A DNA stretch of 32,495 bases, from NCBI GenBank assembly GCA_903919185.1, contig CAIXHF010000008.1:1-32495 (forward strand), given 5' to 3'. Below the pieces are notes generated by a model. The model was not told the DNA's origin, made no database searches, and worked only from the letters and a program-made list of their open reading frames with translations. Below, in pieces: positions 10,838 to 20,800 of the stretch. The stretch's first letter is position 1. The number at the start of each line of letters is the position of its first letter. Both the position numbers and the translations under genes were made by a program. The stretch is from an uncultured Opitutia bacterium (GTDB taxonomy: Bacteria; Verrucomicrobiota; Verrucomicrobiia; Opitutales; UBA953).

Positions 10838-11590
10838 TTAAGCGGCTAAAGAGAGGTGACGGCCCGCGACGCGCAAGCCTTCGCTGTATTTGCTGAATTG
10901 GTGGGGGTAGAGTTTCAGCCGGCTCAAGCGGGAAGCAAATGCGTAGGGCACGGCACCGGCGCCTTTAACCTCCATGATGCAGTGGTCGGCGGGCAGGACG
11001 TATTGGTTAAACTTTCGGTCGTCCACTACGGGCGTGAGGTCGTCGAAGCGTACCGCGATATCATGGTCAAAGGTCACACGCAGGGGTTCGCGGCCGAGGG
11101 CGACATCCGCCGGGAGGTGGAGGAAGTAGGCGTGGCGGTCGTAGCGCATCACGCAGCTGGGGCGGAACTCTTCGAGGGTACGCAGGCGTTGGATTTCGGC
11201 CACGATGCGGAGGTCGTGTGCGGAGAAAGAGGCGTCCGGGGTCGCGCCTTGGGTCACGGCGAGCGCCTGTGCCAGCGTCGTCTGGATACGGCGTTTTACA
11301 CCCCGACCGTCGGACTTATGTTTCACCTCAATGAAACTCGTGGGTGGGATGGCACCGTCATCGGAGCCGTAGACGCGGACGCGGAGTTTGCGGCGTGAGG
11401 GGACGCCCCGCCAGTTATCCCAGTAGCAACGCAGGTCCGGAGCGTCGTAGTAGAGGCTGACGATTGGGTAGTGCCCATCGGAGCCGCCATGGGTGTCGGC
11501 GAGTAACTGATCAGCCAGCTGTCCAAGGAGCTCATCGCGCTGGCTGCGGCGGATGAGGAACTTATACTCGAAGCGGTCGGCGGTATCCAT
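10838..11590 (-). CDS. VTC-domain (polyphosphate polymerase-type) protein
   Basis: A 250-residue protein matching the VTC fold, a tunnel-shaped triphosphate-binding domain of the CYTH/TTM type that in yeast Vtc4 makes polyphosphate from ATP. Characteristic charged strands are visible: FEYKFLI (E8, K10), RKLRVRVYG (67-75), FIEVKHK (86-92), VKRRIQ (98-103), MRYDRHAY (148-155), RVTFDHDI (171-178), IMEVKG (205-210) and a C-terminal KYSEG. The basic and acidic pairs expected for phosphate and metal binding are therefore present. It has no membrane segment; the adjacent DUF4956 protein may anchor it. It starts 4 nt after the CotH gene and ends 21 nt before DUF4956. Actual polyphosphate synthesis is inference. 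Confidence 0.87.
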   Translation of the reverse strand: MDTADRFEYKFLIRRSQRDELLGQLADQLLADTHGGSDGHYPIVSLYYDAPDLRCYWDNWRGVPSRRKLRVRVYGSDDGAIPPTSFIEVKHKSDGRGVKRRIQTTLAQALAVTQGATPDASFSAHDLRIVAEIQRLRTLEEFRPSCVMRYDRHAYFLHLPADVALGREPLRVTFDHDIAVRFDDLTPVVDDRKFNQYVLPADHCIMEVKGAGAVPYAFASRLSRLKLYPHQFSKYSEGLRVAGRHLSLAA

Positions 11591-11594
11591 GGGC

Positions 11595-13271
11595 TTAGGG
11601 CAGGCGGGTGACGGTCAGGCTGCTGCGGTCGGCCCAGAGTTCGCCGGCTTCGCCCCGTAGTTCGATGACCAAGGTCGGGTCGGTATCGGTGACGGTGAAA
11701 TCGACGCTGACACTTTTCCAAGGGCTGTCGCCGAGGAGGGGAGGGTTCTTGGCGTTATCGCTGCCACCCACGCCGGAGACGCGGAGGCGGCCGCCTTTAG
11801 CGTTATCGCCAGCGCCCGCTTTCACGCCCTTCCATTGGAGCTTAGCTTCGAGACGGTAACGGCCGGGCGAGAGCGAGAGCGGCAGGCGCCAATCAGCCCC
11901 TTTCTCCACGCCGATTTTTAGGTAGAGGCTATCTTTGCCGCCGAGGTTCACTTCCTTGGCGTCGCCCTTATCGGTTGACCAGGTCCAGGCGTAGTTAGCG
12001 GCGCCGAGGATGGCTTTGCCGCCGGCGCCGCGGAGGCGGTAGGCGTCTTCGACCTGAGCCTTCACGCAATCGAGGCGCGACTTAATTTCACGGGCGGCGT
12101 CCTTGCCCCGTTGTTCGAAGCGTTTGGATTCTTCGGGGTCGATGGGTTTCAGTTTGACCTTCAAGTCCCCGGCGACTTCTAGCGCGCGGCGCGGCCAGTC
12201 GATGGGCCGTAGGACTTTTTCGTAGACCGCGAAGAATTGGGTGCGGGCCCGTTCGCGCATGGTCTTGTCGAAGAGGAGCGCGTTGGGCACGGCCTTGGCG
12301 GGTTGGCGAAAGATATACCAGCGGGCATCGCCGTAGACTTGGTCCATCCCGTGGAGGAGGAAGTAGAACTTCCCGGACCCGGGGTCTTCGTAGGTGCGAT
12401 AATTATTCTGATTAAAGGAATACCCGTCCCAGTGGCAGAGCACCTGCTCCAGCGCGAGGTACCGGAAGTAGGCATCGATATCTAAAATCTTGTCCATGCG
12501 CTGGAGGCGCTTGGCGGGGTCGGGTTCGCCGAGGGCCCCGCAGAATTCGAGTAGGCGAGATTTTTCGGCCGGGTCGCCTTTATCGACTTCAAGGTTGGGG
12601 TTGATCTCGTTGAGGAATCCCCCGTCGTAGAGGTGACCGCTGGTATTCTTGAAAAAGTAATGCAGGAATTCACCATTGAAGCCTTCCTTGAGCACGTAGG
12701 TGCCGAGCACCTTATTGTTCAAGGTCACGTAGGCGTGCGTGCAGCGTGAGGCGGGGATGCCCGCGCGTCGGGCCATCTCGCCGGCGAGTTGCTCATGTAG
12801 CATGGTGCCGTCCTGCGCGCAGTTATTGAGCTGAAACTTCGAAGTGCCGCGGAACTCCTGGTCTTTCTTGACCTTGTCGGTCCGAATCGAGAACCCCGGC
12901 CGGTCCTCGTTGATCTGCCGGAAACTTCCCGCCGACCCCTTGAGTTTGATGAGGCAACTATCCAAGTGCTGCCCATTGGTTTCCTTGAGCGTGAACTTGA
13001 CGAGGGTCCGCGGGTCCTTGGCGAGCGCGGTCATGCCTTCTGGCGGGATGATCAGTGTCAGCCGAGGGACGACCCCTGCGAAGAGCGCGTCGTCGGGGAG
13101 GTCGGGGGCTTTCGGTAATACTGGCACGGCGGGGACATCCGGCGCCCCGATGACGGGCGTCGCGGGGGCGGGCGCAGTTTGGGCGGAGGCCGCTGCCGTC
13201 AGGCACAGCCATGCCCACCACGCATTACTAGAACGTGACAGGGCGGCGGGGCTGGGGGTAAGCGGGACCAA
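11595..13271 (-). CDS. Secreted CotH-kinase family protein (paralogue 1)
   Basis: A 558-residue protein with a signal-like N-terminus (AWWAWLCLTAAASAQT), a CotH kinase domain from about 65 to 400, and a C-terminal beta-sandwich-like region (about 415-558) rich in alternating strands, resembling a carbohydrate-binding module. CotH features include KFQLNNCAQD, HEQLAGEMARRAGIP, GTYVLKEGFN, WDGYSFNQNNYRTY (from residue 281) and the metal-binding HGMD (307-310). CotH proteins of Bacillus are atypical protein kinases for spore-coat proteins. The target here is unknown. The start is the TTG at 13271, the only one that keeps the full leader; it is uncertain. The VTC gene follows after 4 nt. Confidence 0.88.
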   Translation of the reverse strand: MVPLTPSPAALSRSSNAWWAWLCLTAAASAQTAPAPATPVIGAPDVPAVPVLPKAPDLPDDALFAGVVPRLTLIIPPEGMTALAKDPRTLVKFTLKETNGQHLDSCLIKLKGSAGSFRQINEDRPGFSIRTDKVKKDQEFRGTSKFQLNNCAQDGTMLHEQLAGEMARRAGIPASRCTHAYVTLNNKVLGTYVLKEGFNGEFLHYFFKNTSGHLYDGGFLNEINPNLEVDKGDPAEKSRLLEFCGALGEPDPAKRLQRMDKILDIDAYFRYLALEQVLCHWDGYSFNQNNYRTYEDPGSGKFYFLLHGMDQVYGDARWYIFRQPAKAVPNALLFDKTMRERARTQFFAVYEKVLRPIDWPRRALEVAGDLKVKLKPIDPEESKRFEQRGKDAAREIKSRLDCVKAQVEDAYRLRGAGGKAILGAANYAWTWSTDKGDAKEVNLGGKDSLYLKIGVEKGADWRLPLSLSPGRYRLEAKLQWKGVKAGAGDNAKGGRLRVSGVGGSDNAKNPPLLGDSPWKSVSVDFTVTDTDPTLVIELRGEAGELWADRSSLTVTRLP

Positions 13272-13396
13272 GCTGAGGTGGGCTGGGAAACGTCAAAATG
13301 GCTCTGGGATTTAGGGGAGTCAACCCCTCGAGCCGACCGGGAGTAAGGTTTATTCCTTATGAAAGACTATGAAACTTTCTTGTTCAGCTGGCCGCT
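13272..13396. other. Gap between the CotH paralogues
   Basis: It contains two small inverted repeats (CCCC with GGGG around 13313-13328, and TAAGG with CCTTA around 13344-13359). Neither is followed by a convincing T-tract on the minus strand. It may hold a second promoter for the CotH1-VTC-DUF4956 part of the cluster, but I could not identify one. Confidence 0.3.
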
Positions 13397-15115
13397 TCAA
13401 GGGAGCCGCACCAATTGCACGCTGCTGCGGTCAAGCCAGAGTTCGCCCGCGACGCCCGCCGGGAGTTCTACAATAATCGTGGGGTCGTTGTCGGTCACCG
13501 TGAAGTCGAGGGTCGTGGACTTCCAGGGGCTGTCCCCGAGGAAGGTTTGGTTTGCGGCCCCGCTCGGATTACCGGACAGACGGAGGCGCGCGCCTTTCGT
13601 GCCTTCGCCGCCCCCGGCCTTGATCCCCTTGTACTGAACTTTTGCTTCCAAGCGGTATCGGCCCGGGCCTAGGCAAAGTGCGAGCCGTAACTCCGCCCGG
13701 CCCCCAGCGCCGGCCTGCAGGTAAAAGCACTCCTTGCCGGCAAGGGTGGTTTCCTTGGCTTCGCCTTTGTCGGCCGACGGGAACCAGAGGTAGTTCCCGA
13801 GGGCGGCCTTGCCTCCACTCGGCGAGCGGAGTCGGTAGGCGTCTTCGAATTGTGCCTTCACGAAATCCATCCGCGCTCGGACCTGTTTGGCCCCGTCCTT
13901 GCCCCGCTGCTCGAAGCGCTTGGCTTCGGCAGGGTCGATGGACTGCAGCTTGGACTTAAGTTCCGCCGCCACCTGTTCGGTCCGGCGACCCCAATCGATA
14001 GGCCGAATAATCTTTTCGTAGACGAGAAAGCTTTGTTGACGGAACCGTTCGCGGATGGCCGGGGCGTCCTTGGCGGTCCAGAGCGCTTGCGACACGGCAG
14101 TGACGCTGGCGCCGGGGTAGAGGGGGGCATTCACGGGCGAGGAGTGGATGTAGGCCCGTGGACTGCTCTGCCCCCAAGAGTCGATACCGAACATGTTATC
14201 CATGCCGTGCATGATGAAGACGAACTTACCATCATCGACGTTTTCGTAGACCCGGTAGTTATTGGCTCGGTAGGAATAACCGTCCCCGTGCACCATGATG
14301 TTTTCCATCACGAGGTGCCGGAGGTAGGCATCGATATCCAAGATCTTGCTGATGCGGGCGGTGCGCTTGGCGGCATCGGGTTCGCCGAGGGCCCACGCAA
14401 ACTCGGTCAGTCGCGACTTCTCGGCGGGATCGCCATGGTCGCACTCGAGGTTGGGGTTAATGTCTTGGTGCAGACCGCCGTCGTAGAGGTGGCCGGTGGT
14501 ATTCTTGAAAAAGTAGCGGAGGAATTCGGTATTAAAGCCTTCCTTTAAGACGTACGTGCCTTGGACCTTCCCATTGAGGGTGACAAAGGCATGGGTGCAG
14601 CGCGACGCTGGGATGCCGGCCTTGCGGGCCATCTCGCCAGCGATCTGCTCATGCAGGTAGGTATTATCTTGGGCGCAGTTGTTGAGCTGAAACTTGGCCA
14701 CCCCCCGGAACTCTTGTGTCTTCTTAACCTTATCGGTGCGGATGGAGAGCCCCGGTCGGTCTTCATTGATTTGGCGGAGGCTACCTACGGAGCCCTTAAT
14801 CTTCACCGAACAGTTTTCGTAGGTCGCGCCGCCCACTTCCTTCATCGTCATGGGGACGAGCGTGCGCGGGTCCTTCATCAACTTCGCGATGTTCTCCGGT
14901 GTGATGGTTAGCTGGAGGTGAGGGACGAGGCCCGCAAAGAGCGCATCGTCGGGCTGGTCGATGACCTTGGTTGTCGCCGGTACGGGCGGTACATCCGGCG
15001 CGCCGATGACCGGGGTGTCTGCAGCCGGCAGCGCTACGCTGGCCCCAGCAGAGGCCAAGGCGAGGAGTAGGAGTCGAGTGGAGGGCAGGGGCAACACGCG
15101 CGGGGGTCCGTGCAT
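13397..15115 (-). CDS. Secreted CotH-kinase family protein (paralogue 2)
   Basis: A 572-residue close paralogue of the next gene downstream, sharing the PVIGAPDVP leader after the signal peptide, QINEDRPG, KFQLNNCAQD, GTYVLKEGFN, GDPAEKSRL, the HGMDNMFG metal site and the C-terminal beta-sandwich ending SPWKS and TVTD. It differs from its sister by an insertion of roughly 20 residues after the HGMD motif (around SWGQSSPRAYIHSSP). The start chosen (15115) gives a short n-region followed by the hydrophobic LLLLALASAGASVAL; an in-frame extension to 15238 would overlap the divergent gene. A 125-nt gap separates it from paralogue 1. Tandem duplication is likely. Confidence 0.87.
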   Translation of the reverse strand: MHGPPRVLPLPSTRLLLLALASAGASVALPAADTPVIGAPDVPPVPATTKVIDQPDDALFAGLVPHLQLTITPENIAKLMKDPRTLVPMTMKEVGGATYENCSVKIKGSVGSLRQINEDRPGLSIRTDKVKKTQEFRGVAKFQLNNCAQDNTYLHEQIAGEMARKAGIPASRCTHAFVTLNGKVQGTYVLKEGFNTEFLRYFFKNTTGHLYDGGLHQDINPNLECDHGDPAEKSRLTEFAWALGEPDAAKRTARISKILDIDAYLRHLVMENIMVHGDGYSYRANNYRVYENVDDGKFVFIMHGMDNMFGIDSWGQSSPRAYIHSSPVNAPLYPGASVTAVSQALWTAKDAPAIRERFRQQSFLVYEKIIRPIDWGRRTEQVAAELKSKLQSIDPAEAKRFEQRGKDGAKQVRARMDFVKAQFEDAYRLRSPSGGKAALGNYLWFPSADKGEAKETTLAGKECFYLQAGAGGRAELRLALCLGPGRYRLEAKVQYKGIKAGGGEGTKGARLRLSGNPSGAANQTFLGDSPWKSTTLDFTVTDNDPTIIVELPAGVAGELWLDRSSVQLVRLP

Positions 15116-15210
15116 TCCATGCAGTCCGGGGGCGTAGTCAACCCGGCGGGTTGAGGGCATTTTAGTGAGTGGCGTATTGCCACCGGTGGGGGAGGTTCTC
15201 ATAAGACGGC

Positions 15211-15954
15211 ATGCGTTCGTTCCTCGCCCTTTCCGCATTGACCTCGCTCAGCCTCTTTTCCGGTTGCTCGGGCTCGCCCTATGCCCCGGCCGAGAAGGCG
15301 GCTTCGGGCCTGCATGATGGCTTGGTCCTCGTGGCGCCGGCCAAAGGCACGGTCATCATGCGCAGCCCGGCTAACAAGGTCGCGCTGCTCAAGGTCGCTG
15401 CCTACACGGAACGGGGCACGACCCTGGAAACCCCTGCCGCCGCCGCCGCTTCCTTCAGCCTCTTCAATGGGGTCGCGGGCACGCTGCAGGAAAATTCCGG
15501 CCTGCGTTTTCTTACCCTCCTCGGCGAGCCCGAGGGGCACAGCAATCCCTACCGCGTCGAAACGGGCGACGGTAATTTCGAGCGCGGCTATTCGATTATT
15601 GAGATGGAACTGCAGCGCGGTGGCCTCGACCTTGAGACGGGCTGGCTGAGCGCGCGTAGCGTTTGCTTGGTGCGTACCGAGGTGGGGCTCGTGAAATACG
15701 TGGCCGGCACGGTGGAGATTCGGCTGAGCCGTAATAACTCTGGCGAACCCGTCTTGACGGTGACTTGCCCGCGCGGCTCGGCGGAGGTTTCTTATGTAAA
15801 CTTTACCCAGGACGCCGCCTACACTAAGTCGGTCGTTCGCGGCGGGTATGTGCAAATTACACAGAACCAGGTCGCCGGCCGCACCACGGTCGTCGCGGGC
15901 GATGTCGCTCCAGCCAAGCCAGTGTCGGCGAAGGATGCGTCCGCGGTTAAGTAA
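15211..15954 (+). CDS. FecR-like lipoprotein
   Basis: A 247-residue protein with a lipoprotein signal peptide: MRSFLALSALTSLSLFSG then C19, a slightly atypical lipobox (FSGC). The rest is beta-rich with a FecR-like repeated pattern: a G-T-x-L-x-T-P segment, SLFNGVAGTLQENSGLRFL, then a second set of strands with VKYVAGTVEIRLS. FecR-type domains bind ligands or pass signals in the periplasm; the ligand here is unknown. The resemblance is by pattern only and could reflect a different beta-helical fold. It is divergent from the CotH cluster (95-nt gap) and convergent with the GH20 gene, whose stop lies 3 nt away, with no terminator between them. Confidence 0.75.
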   Translation: MRSFLALSALTSLSLFSGCSGSPYAPAEKAASGLHDGLVLVAPAKGTVIMRSPANKVALLKVAAYTERGTTLETPAAAAASFSLFNGVAGTLQENSGLRFLTLLGEPEGHSNPYRVETGDGNFERGYSIIEMELQRGGLDLETGWLSARSVCLVRTEVGLVKYVAGTVEIRLSRNNSGEPVLTVTCPRGSAEVSYVNFTQDAAYTKSVVRGGYVQITQNQVAGRTTVVAGDVAPAKPVSAKDASAVK

Positions 15955-15957
15955 GCG

Positions 15958-17703
15958 TTAGCCTAGGCTGAGTCCGGCGACGCTTTCGGCGAGTCCGCCG
16001 CGGCGCGCGCGGGCAAGCCAAGTGTGTTCGAACCGTTCTCGCAGTGCGCGGGCCGCCGTGGCGTTCAGCGGTTGACCCGAGGCACGGAGCAAGCCGGCGC
16101 GCGCTAGCTCGAGGCCCACGGAGAGTTCGGTGCGTACGCGGCTATCTTGGATGGCGCCGACGAGGCCGGCGCCTTCCTCGAGGTAAGCCAGTGAGCGCGT
16201 GAGTTCGGCGGGGGTGACGCCTGCGACGAAGCCCGCGAGGGCAGCGGGTTGCGCGGTGAGGAAATCCCAACTGAGGCTCTTGTTGCGATTGGCCTTGGTG
16301 ATTTGGTTATCGAGCTGCCCCAGGTGTGTGAGCGCCGCGGCGACCGCGGGCGTGTCGTCGTCGGTGAGTCCACCGAGGACGCGGCAGGCGGCGACTGCAC
16401 TGGGCTCTTGGTTGGCGGTGAAGCTCCAAGCTTGGGCTAAGCCCGCGGCCATCGGTAGCCACGCGGTCGGCCACGGTTGGTGCGTGCCGTTGTCCCCCCA
16501 GGTGGTCACGAGTACGCCGCGGGCGCCGTGTTGGCGGGCGGCGCCGATCGCTTCAGTCTGATTCGTGAGCGCGTTATCGAGTCGACCCGTAAAACTTTGC
16601 CAAGCGCTGGTGCCTGGGGCGACGAGGTAGGCGCGCCCGAGTTCTTGCAGTCGTCCACATTGCGCCTGGAAGGGATGGCCCGCGTCGTAACCCCAGACCA
16701 CGGGTAACGCGTCCTGCGGGGCGTCTTGCGCGAGGGCGAGATCCTCGAGGAGAATGTCGCCCCAGAACTGCGGGGTGTGTCCACGCGCTGCGGCGAGGGC
16801 ACACAGTTTGTGCAGATGATCCAAATAAACGCGGTGCTTACCGTACGTCGCGACGGCTTCTTGGCTGGTGCCTTGCCCGAGTTCCCATGGTTCGTCGCCG
16901 CCGATGTTTACTTGGCGGCTGCGGAAACAGGGCAGGTAGTCGTCGAGCAGGCTGGCCACAAAGGCGAGCGAAGCGTCGTCCGGCTTCAGCGTGCCGGGGA
17001 ATTCCTTGAACCGTCCGGTGAGCGGATGAATCCAGCCTTGGGGGCATTCGGCGAGCGCTCGGTAACGTGGGTGGCGCAGCCAGCGCTCCATGTGCCCGAA
17101 GGTATTGAGGTTCGGGACGAGTTCGATTCCGAGCGCCGCGCAAGCCGCGTCGAGTGCGCGGATCTCCGCCGGCGTCAGGGGTGAGGCGTCCTGCCAAGCA
17201 TCCTCGTGACCAGGGAACGCGAAGGTATGTTCGACGTAGAGTTGGAGTTGGTTGACGCGCAGTTGTCCGAGTGCGCGGATGAGCTCGAGCAGCTCGGCTT
17301 GCGTCGGCACTTTACAGCGGGACACATCGAGCATGAACCCACGCACGGGCAGGTCGGGGCCGTCGACGATCTCTAAGCAGGGAAGGACGTCCGGGTTCTG
17401 TGCGTGGATTTGCCGCAGGGTTTGCGCGCCGTAGAGGAGGCCAGCGGCCGCGCTGGCCCGGAGCAGGATGCCGTCGCCATGGATGGCGAGCGTGTAGCTG
17501 TCCACGCCTAGGTCGGCGGTGAACTCGCTGCGGCAGGGTGCACTGGACTGGACAGCCAGCGCCGCTTGGGCTTCGGCGATGGTCGTCGGAAGACTAGCCA
17601 AGAATTGGGCGGTGGGGTGGGGCTGGGCCGGCACCACTAAGAAGCCGTCGCGCCGGCTCAATTCCCGTGGCCGGGGAAAAAGCGTGGGCAGGGCGGCAGG
17701 CAT
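15958..17703 (-). CDS. Glycoside hydrolase family 20 (beta-N-acetylhexosaminidase-like)
   Basis: A 581-residue protein with an N-terminal GH20b-like domain (about 1-117) and a TIM-barrel GH20 catalytic domain from about residue 118. Diagnostic parts are the strand-1 RGFMLDVSR (122-130), LNTFGHME (199-206), and the catalytic Asp-Glu pair D270-E271 in VNIGGDEPWELG, which in GH20 supports substrate-assisted hydrolysis of terminal GlcNAc/GalNAc. No signal peptide is apparent from the ATG at 17703, so it may act in the cytoplasm on imported amino-sugar oligomers. An in-frame extension to 17778 lacks signal features and would cover much of the divergent leader. Substrate is not determined by sequence. 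Confidence 0.9.
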   Translation of the reverse strand: MPAALPTLFPRPRELSRRDGFLVVPAQPHPTAQFLASLPTTIAEAQAALAVQSSAPCRSEFTADLGVDSYTLAIHGDGILLRASAAAGLLYGAQTLRQIHAQNPDVLPCLEIVDGPDLPVRGFMLDVSRCKVPTQAELLELIRALGQLRVNQLQLYVEHTFAFPGHEDAWQDASPLTPAEIRALDAACAALGIELVPNLNTFGHMERWLRHPRYRALAECPQGWIHPLTGRFKEFPGTLKPDDASLAFVASLLDDYLPCFRSRQVNIGGDEPWELGQGTSQEAVATYGKHRVYLDHLHKLCALAAARGHTPQFWGDILLEDLALAQDAPQDALPVVWGYDAGHPFQAQCGRLQELGRAYLVAPGTSAWQSFTGRLDNALTNQTEAIGAARQHGARGVLVTTWGDNGTHQPWPTAWLPMAAGLAQAWSFTANQEPSAVAACRVLGGLTDDDTPAVAAALTHLGQLDNQITKANRNKSLSWDFLTAQPAALAGFVAGVTPAELTRSLAYLEEGAGLVGAIQDSRVRTELSVGLELARAGLLRASGQPLNATAARALRERFEHTWLARARRGGLAESVAGLSLG

Positions 17704-17820
17704 AATCCGAGGGTTAGGCCTGTTTAACGCTCGGGCAAGCCCTCCGTGGGCCTCTTTTATCATTACGTCTTGGAACAAGGAGCGAAAACCCTACATCTAC
17801 ACCTTCTACCCCCGCATCCA

Positions 17821-20800
17821 ATGGTACGCCCCACCCTGAGTCTCCTGTTCTTCGCTGCTGCCGCCCACGCGGTTCCCGAAGGCTTCACTATCCGTGAATT
17901 CGTCGGCACCACCCAGGAGCCCGAAATCTACCCGACGGCCGTTGCAGCCGCCGCTAACGGCGATGTTTATATTTCGTCCGACAAGAATGGTTCGCTCGGC
18001 CACATCAAGGGGATGGGCCGCATCCTCCTCGCCCGCGACACCACGGGGGCCGGTAAGGCCGACGTGATGATCGAGTACGCCAAGGTGGAGTCGCCGCGCG
18101 GCGGTCACTGGGTGGGCGGCGTGTTCTATTTAGTGAACCCCCCTTTCCTCACCGCCTTCCGGGACAAGGATGGCGACGGCAAGGCCGATGAGCAGATTCT
18201 TTTGGTCGATGGCCTCGGCGGCGGGATTGAACACCCGCGCGGCGCTGACCATACCACCAACGGTTGCCGCATGGGCATCGATGGCTGGCTCTACATCGCG
18301 GTCGGCGACTTCGGTGCAGGTATCGAAAAAGACAAGGACGGTGCCAAGGGCCGCGACGGTAAGCGCGTGACGCTTTACGGCGGCGGCGTGATGCGCGTCC
18401 GTCCCGATGGCTCCGAGTTGGAGATCTACACCGAGATGACCCGCAATATCTGCGATACCGCCATCTCCCCGACGCTCGACCTCTTCTCGCGCGACAACAC
18501 TAATGACGGCAAGGGTTGGAACACACGCTTCCACCACTTCACGTCCCTCGCCAACCCGGGTTACCCTCGCCTGTATAAGAATTTCGACGATGAAATCGCC
18601 CGCCCGCTGGCCGACTACGGTGGTGGTTCGGGCACCGGCGGTCTCTACCTCAGCGAGCCCGGCTTCCCCAAGGGCTGGGGCGAAACGCTCTTCACCTGCG
18701 ATTGGACCACGGGCACGATTCACAATCACCCCATTAAGCAGTTCGAAGCGACGTTCGTCGCCCAGCAGCAGACCTTCCATAAGGTTAAGAACGCGACGGA
18801 TATCGACGTCGACGGCAGCTCCCGCCTCTACATCGCCGATTGGCGCGCGGGTGGCTTCAGCTACCTCGGTAAGGGCAAGCAGCAGGGCATGATCCAGCAG
18901 GTCGTGGCCACGGGCGTGACCCCGAACAAGTATGTGGACGTGACCAAGGTCTCGGATGCCGAACTCGTTAAGCTGCTCGCTTCTGACAGTGCCGTGCAGC
19001 GCCTCGAAGCTTCGCGTCGTCTCATCGATATGAAGAAGAGCGACCAAGCCCCCGCCGTCCTCGCTCTGGCCGCCGCCAGCAAGGCGCACCTCTATCACCG
19101 CGTCGCCGCGATCTTCACCTACAAGCAGATGCTTGGTAAGGACGCGACCCCTGGCCTCGTTGGCCTCACGAAGGATGACGCCGTCCGCGAGTTTGCCCTC
19201 CGCGCCCTCGCCGACCGTACTTCCGAAATCGCGGGCGTCCCCGTTCAGCCGTTCCTCGATGGACTCAAGGATGCCAACCCACGCGTCCGTCTGCAGGCCC
19301 TCATCGGCCTCCAGCGCCTCGGGGCCAAGGATGCCGCGGGTGCCATCGTCGACGCCGCCTCCACCTGGCCGGTCGACGAGTCCAAGGTCGAGGAAGGCGC
19401 GCACTACCGCCTCCCGCATACGGCCATCGCCGCCCTCGGTCATCTCGGCCATGCTAAGCCCATCGTCGAAGCGGCCAAGGATCCAGCGAAGCGTTATATT
19501 GCCTTCCGCTCCCTGCAGTTGATCCATACCAATGACTCGGTCGACGGCCTCATCGCCCTCAGCACCACGGGTGATGCCGACCTTCGTGCTGGCGCCATCG
19601 GTGCCCTCGCTCGCCTCTACCACGTTGAGAAGCCTTGGAACTATAAGGATTGGTGGAGCACCCGTCCGGATGACCGTGGCCCATACTTCATCCCGGCTGA
19701 GTGGGAAGCCACCCCGCGCATCAAGGACGCCATCGAAGCCGCTTACGCTAAGCTCCCGGGCAACCTCCGCATGGCCGTCCTCGAAGTCCTCGCGAAGAAC
19801 CGCATCGCCGTGACCACGCTCAAGCTCGAAGGCCTTGACCCAATTCGCCTCGCCATGGCTTCGCAGACGTTGCGTCCGGCAGATGTCGCTCTCCTGATCG
19901 ACGCCGCGCTATCCGCCAAGCGTCCCTGGAATGAGCGCTTTGATTGCTATAAGGCGCTCTCCAAACTTGAAGGGAACGAGGCCATTGCCCCGCGCGTGCA
20001 GGTGCTCGCCGGTTGGTTGAAGGAAAAGGGCGCCCCCTCTGGCGTCGATCAGGCCATCAACGACTTCGTCAACGATGGCCAGCGGGGCAACGAAGTGAAG
20101 CAGCTGCGGGCCCTCGCCAATAAGGCCGAAGACGCTAACTCCCGTATCCTCTGGCGCTCTCTTCTCACGGTGCTGAGCAGCCCGTTGACCAAGGAAGCGC
20201 AGAAGAAGGCCGTGCAGGCAGAGATTGATAAGAACCCGCGCGACATCGGCTTCTTTATGGCGATTTCTGACCTCGGCTTGAACGGATTTGATAAGGCCAT
20301 CGACGCCGCCATCGGCGGTGACAACACGATCCTCATCAACGCCGCCAAGGCCGCTCGCGAGGCGGGCAAGACTGCCGCCCAACACAAGGGTAAGCGCCTC
20401 GCGGAACTCTCTCTCGCCGACGCGACGGCCGCGGGCATGAAGGGTAAGGGTAACCTCAAGCTCGGCCAGAAGCTCTTCACCCAGCAGGGGTGCGTGGCTT
20501 GTCACTCCATTGACTTGGCGGCTGAGCAGAAGGGTCCCTACCTCGGCGCCGCCGGTGCGAAGTTCTCGCGCGACTACCTCGTGGAGTCCGTGTTGCAGCC
20601 CAACAAGGTCGTGGCCCAAGGCTTCCAGACGTTCATCTACCAGATGAAGGACGACTCCCAGCAGATGGGCTTCGTCACCGGAGAAGCCGATGGCGTCATC
20701 ACGCTCCGTAATATCGCCGGTCAGGTGACCAAGCTGAAGCGCGCCGAGATCCGCAACGAACGTCATGACCCCAAGTCGATGATGCCGGAAGGCCTCGCCG

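Noticed and set aside
15116-15238. N-terminal extension of CotH paralogue 2 to 15238
   Set aside because: The extra residues lack signal-peptide character, precede a good signal sequence and would overlap the divergent lipoprotein gene.
18130-19623. 497-codon minus-strand frame opposite the PVC cytochrome gene
   Set aside because: Shadow of the propeller/HEAT coding sequence; no start signal and no family resemblance.
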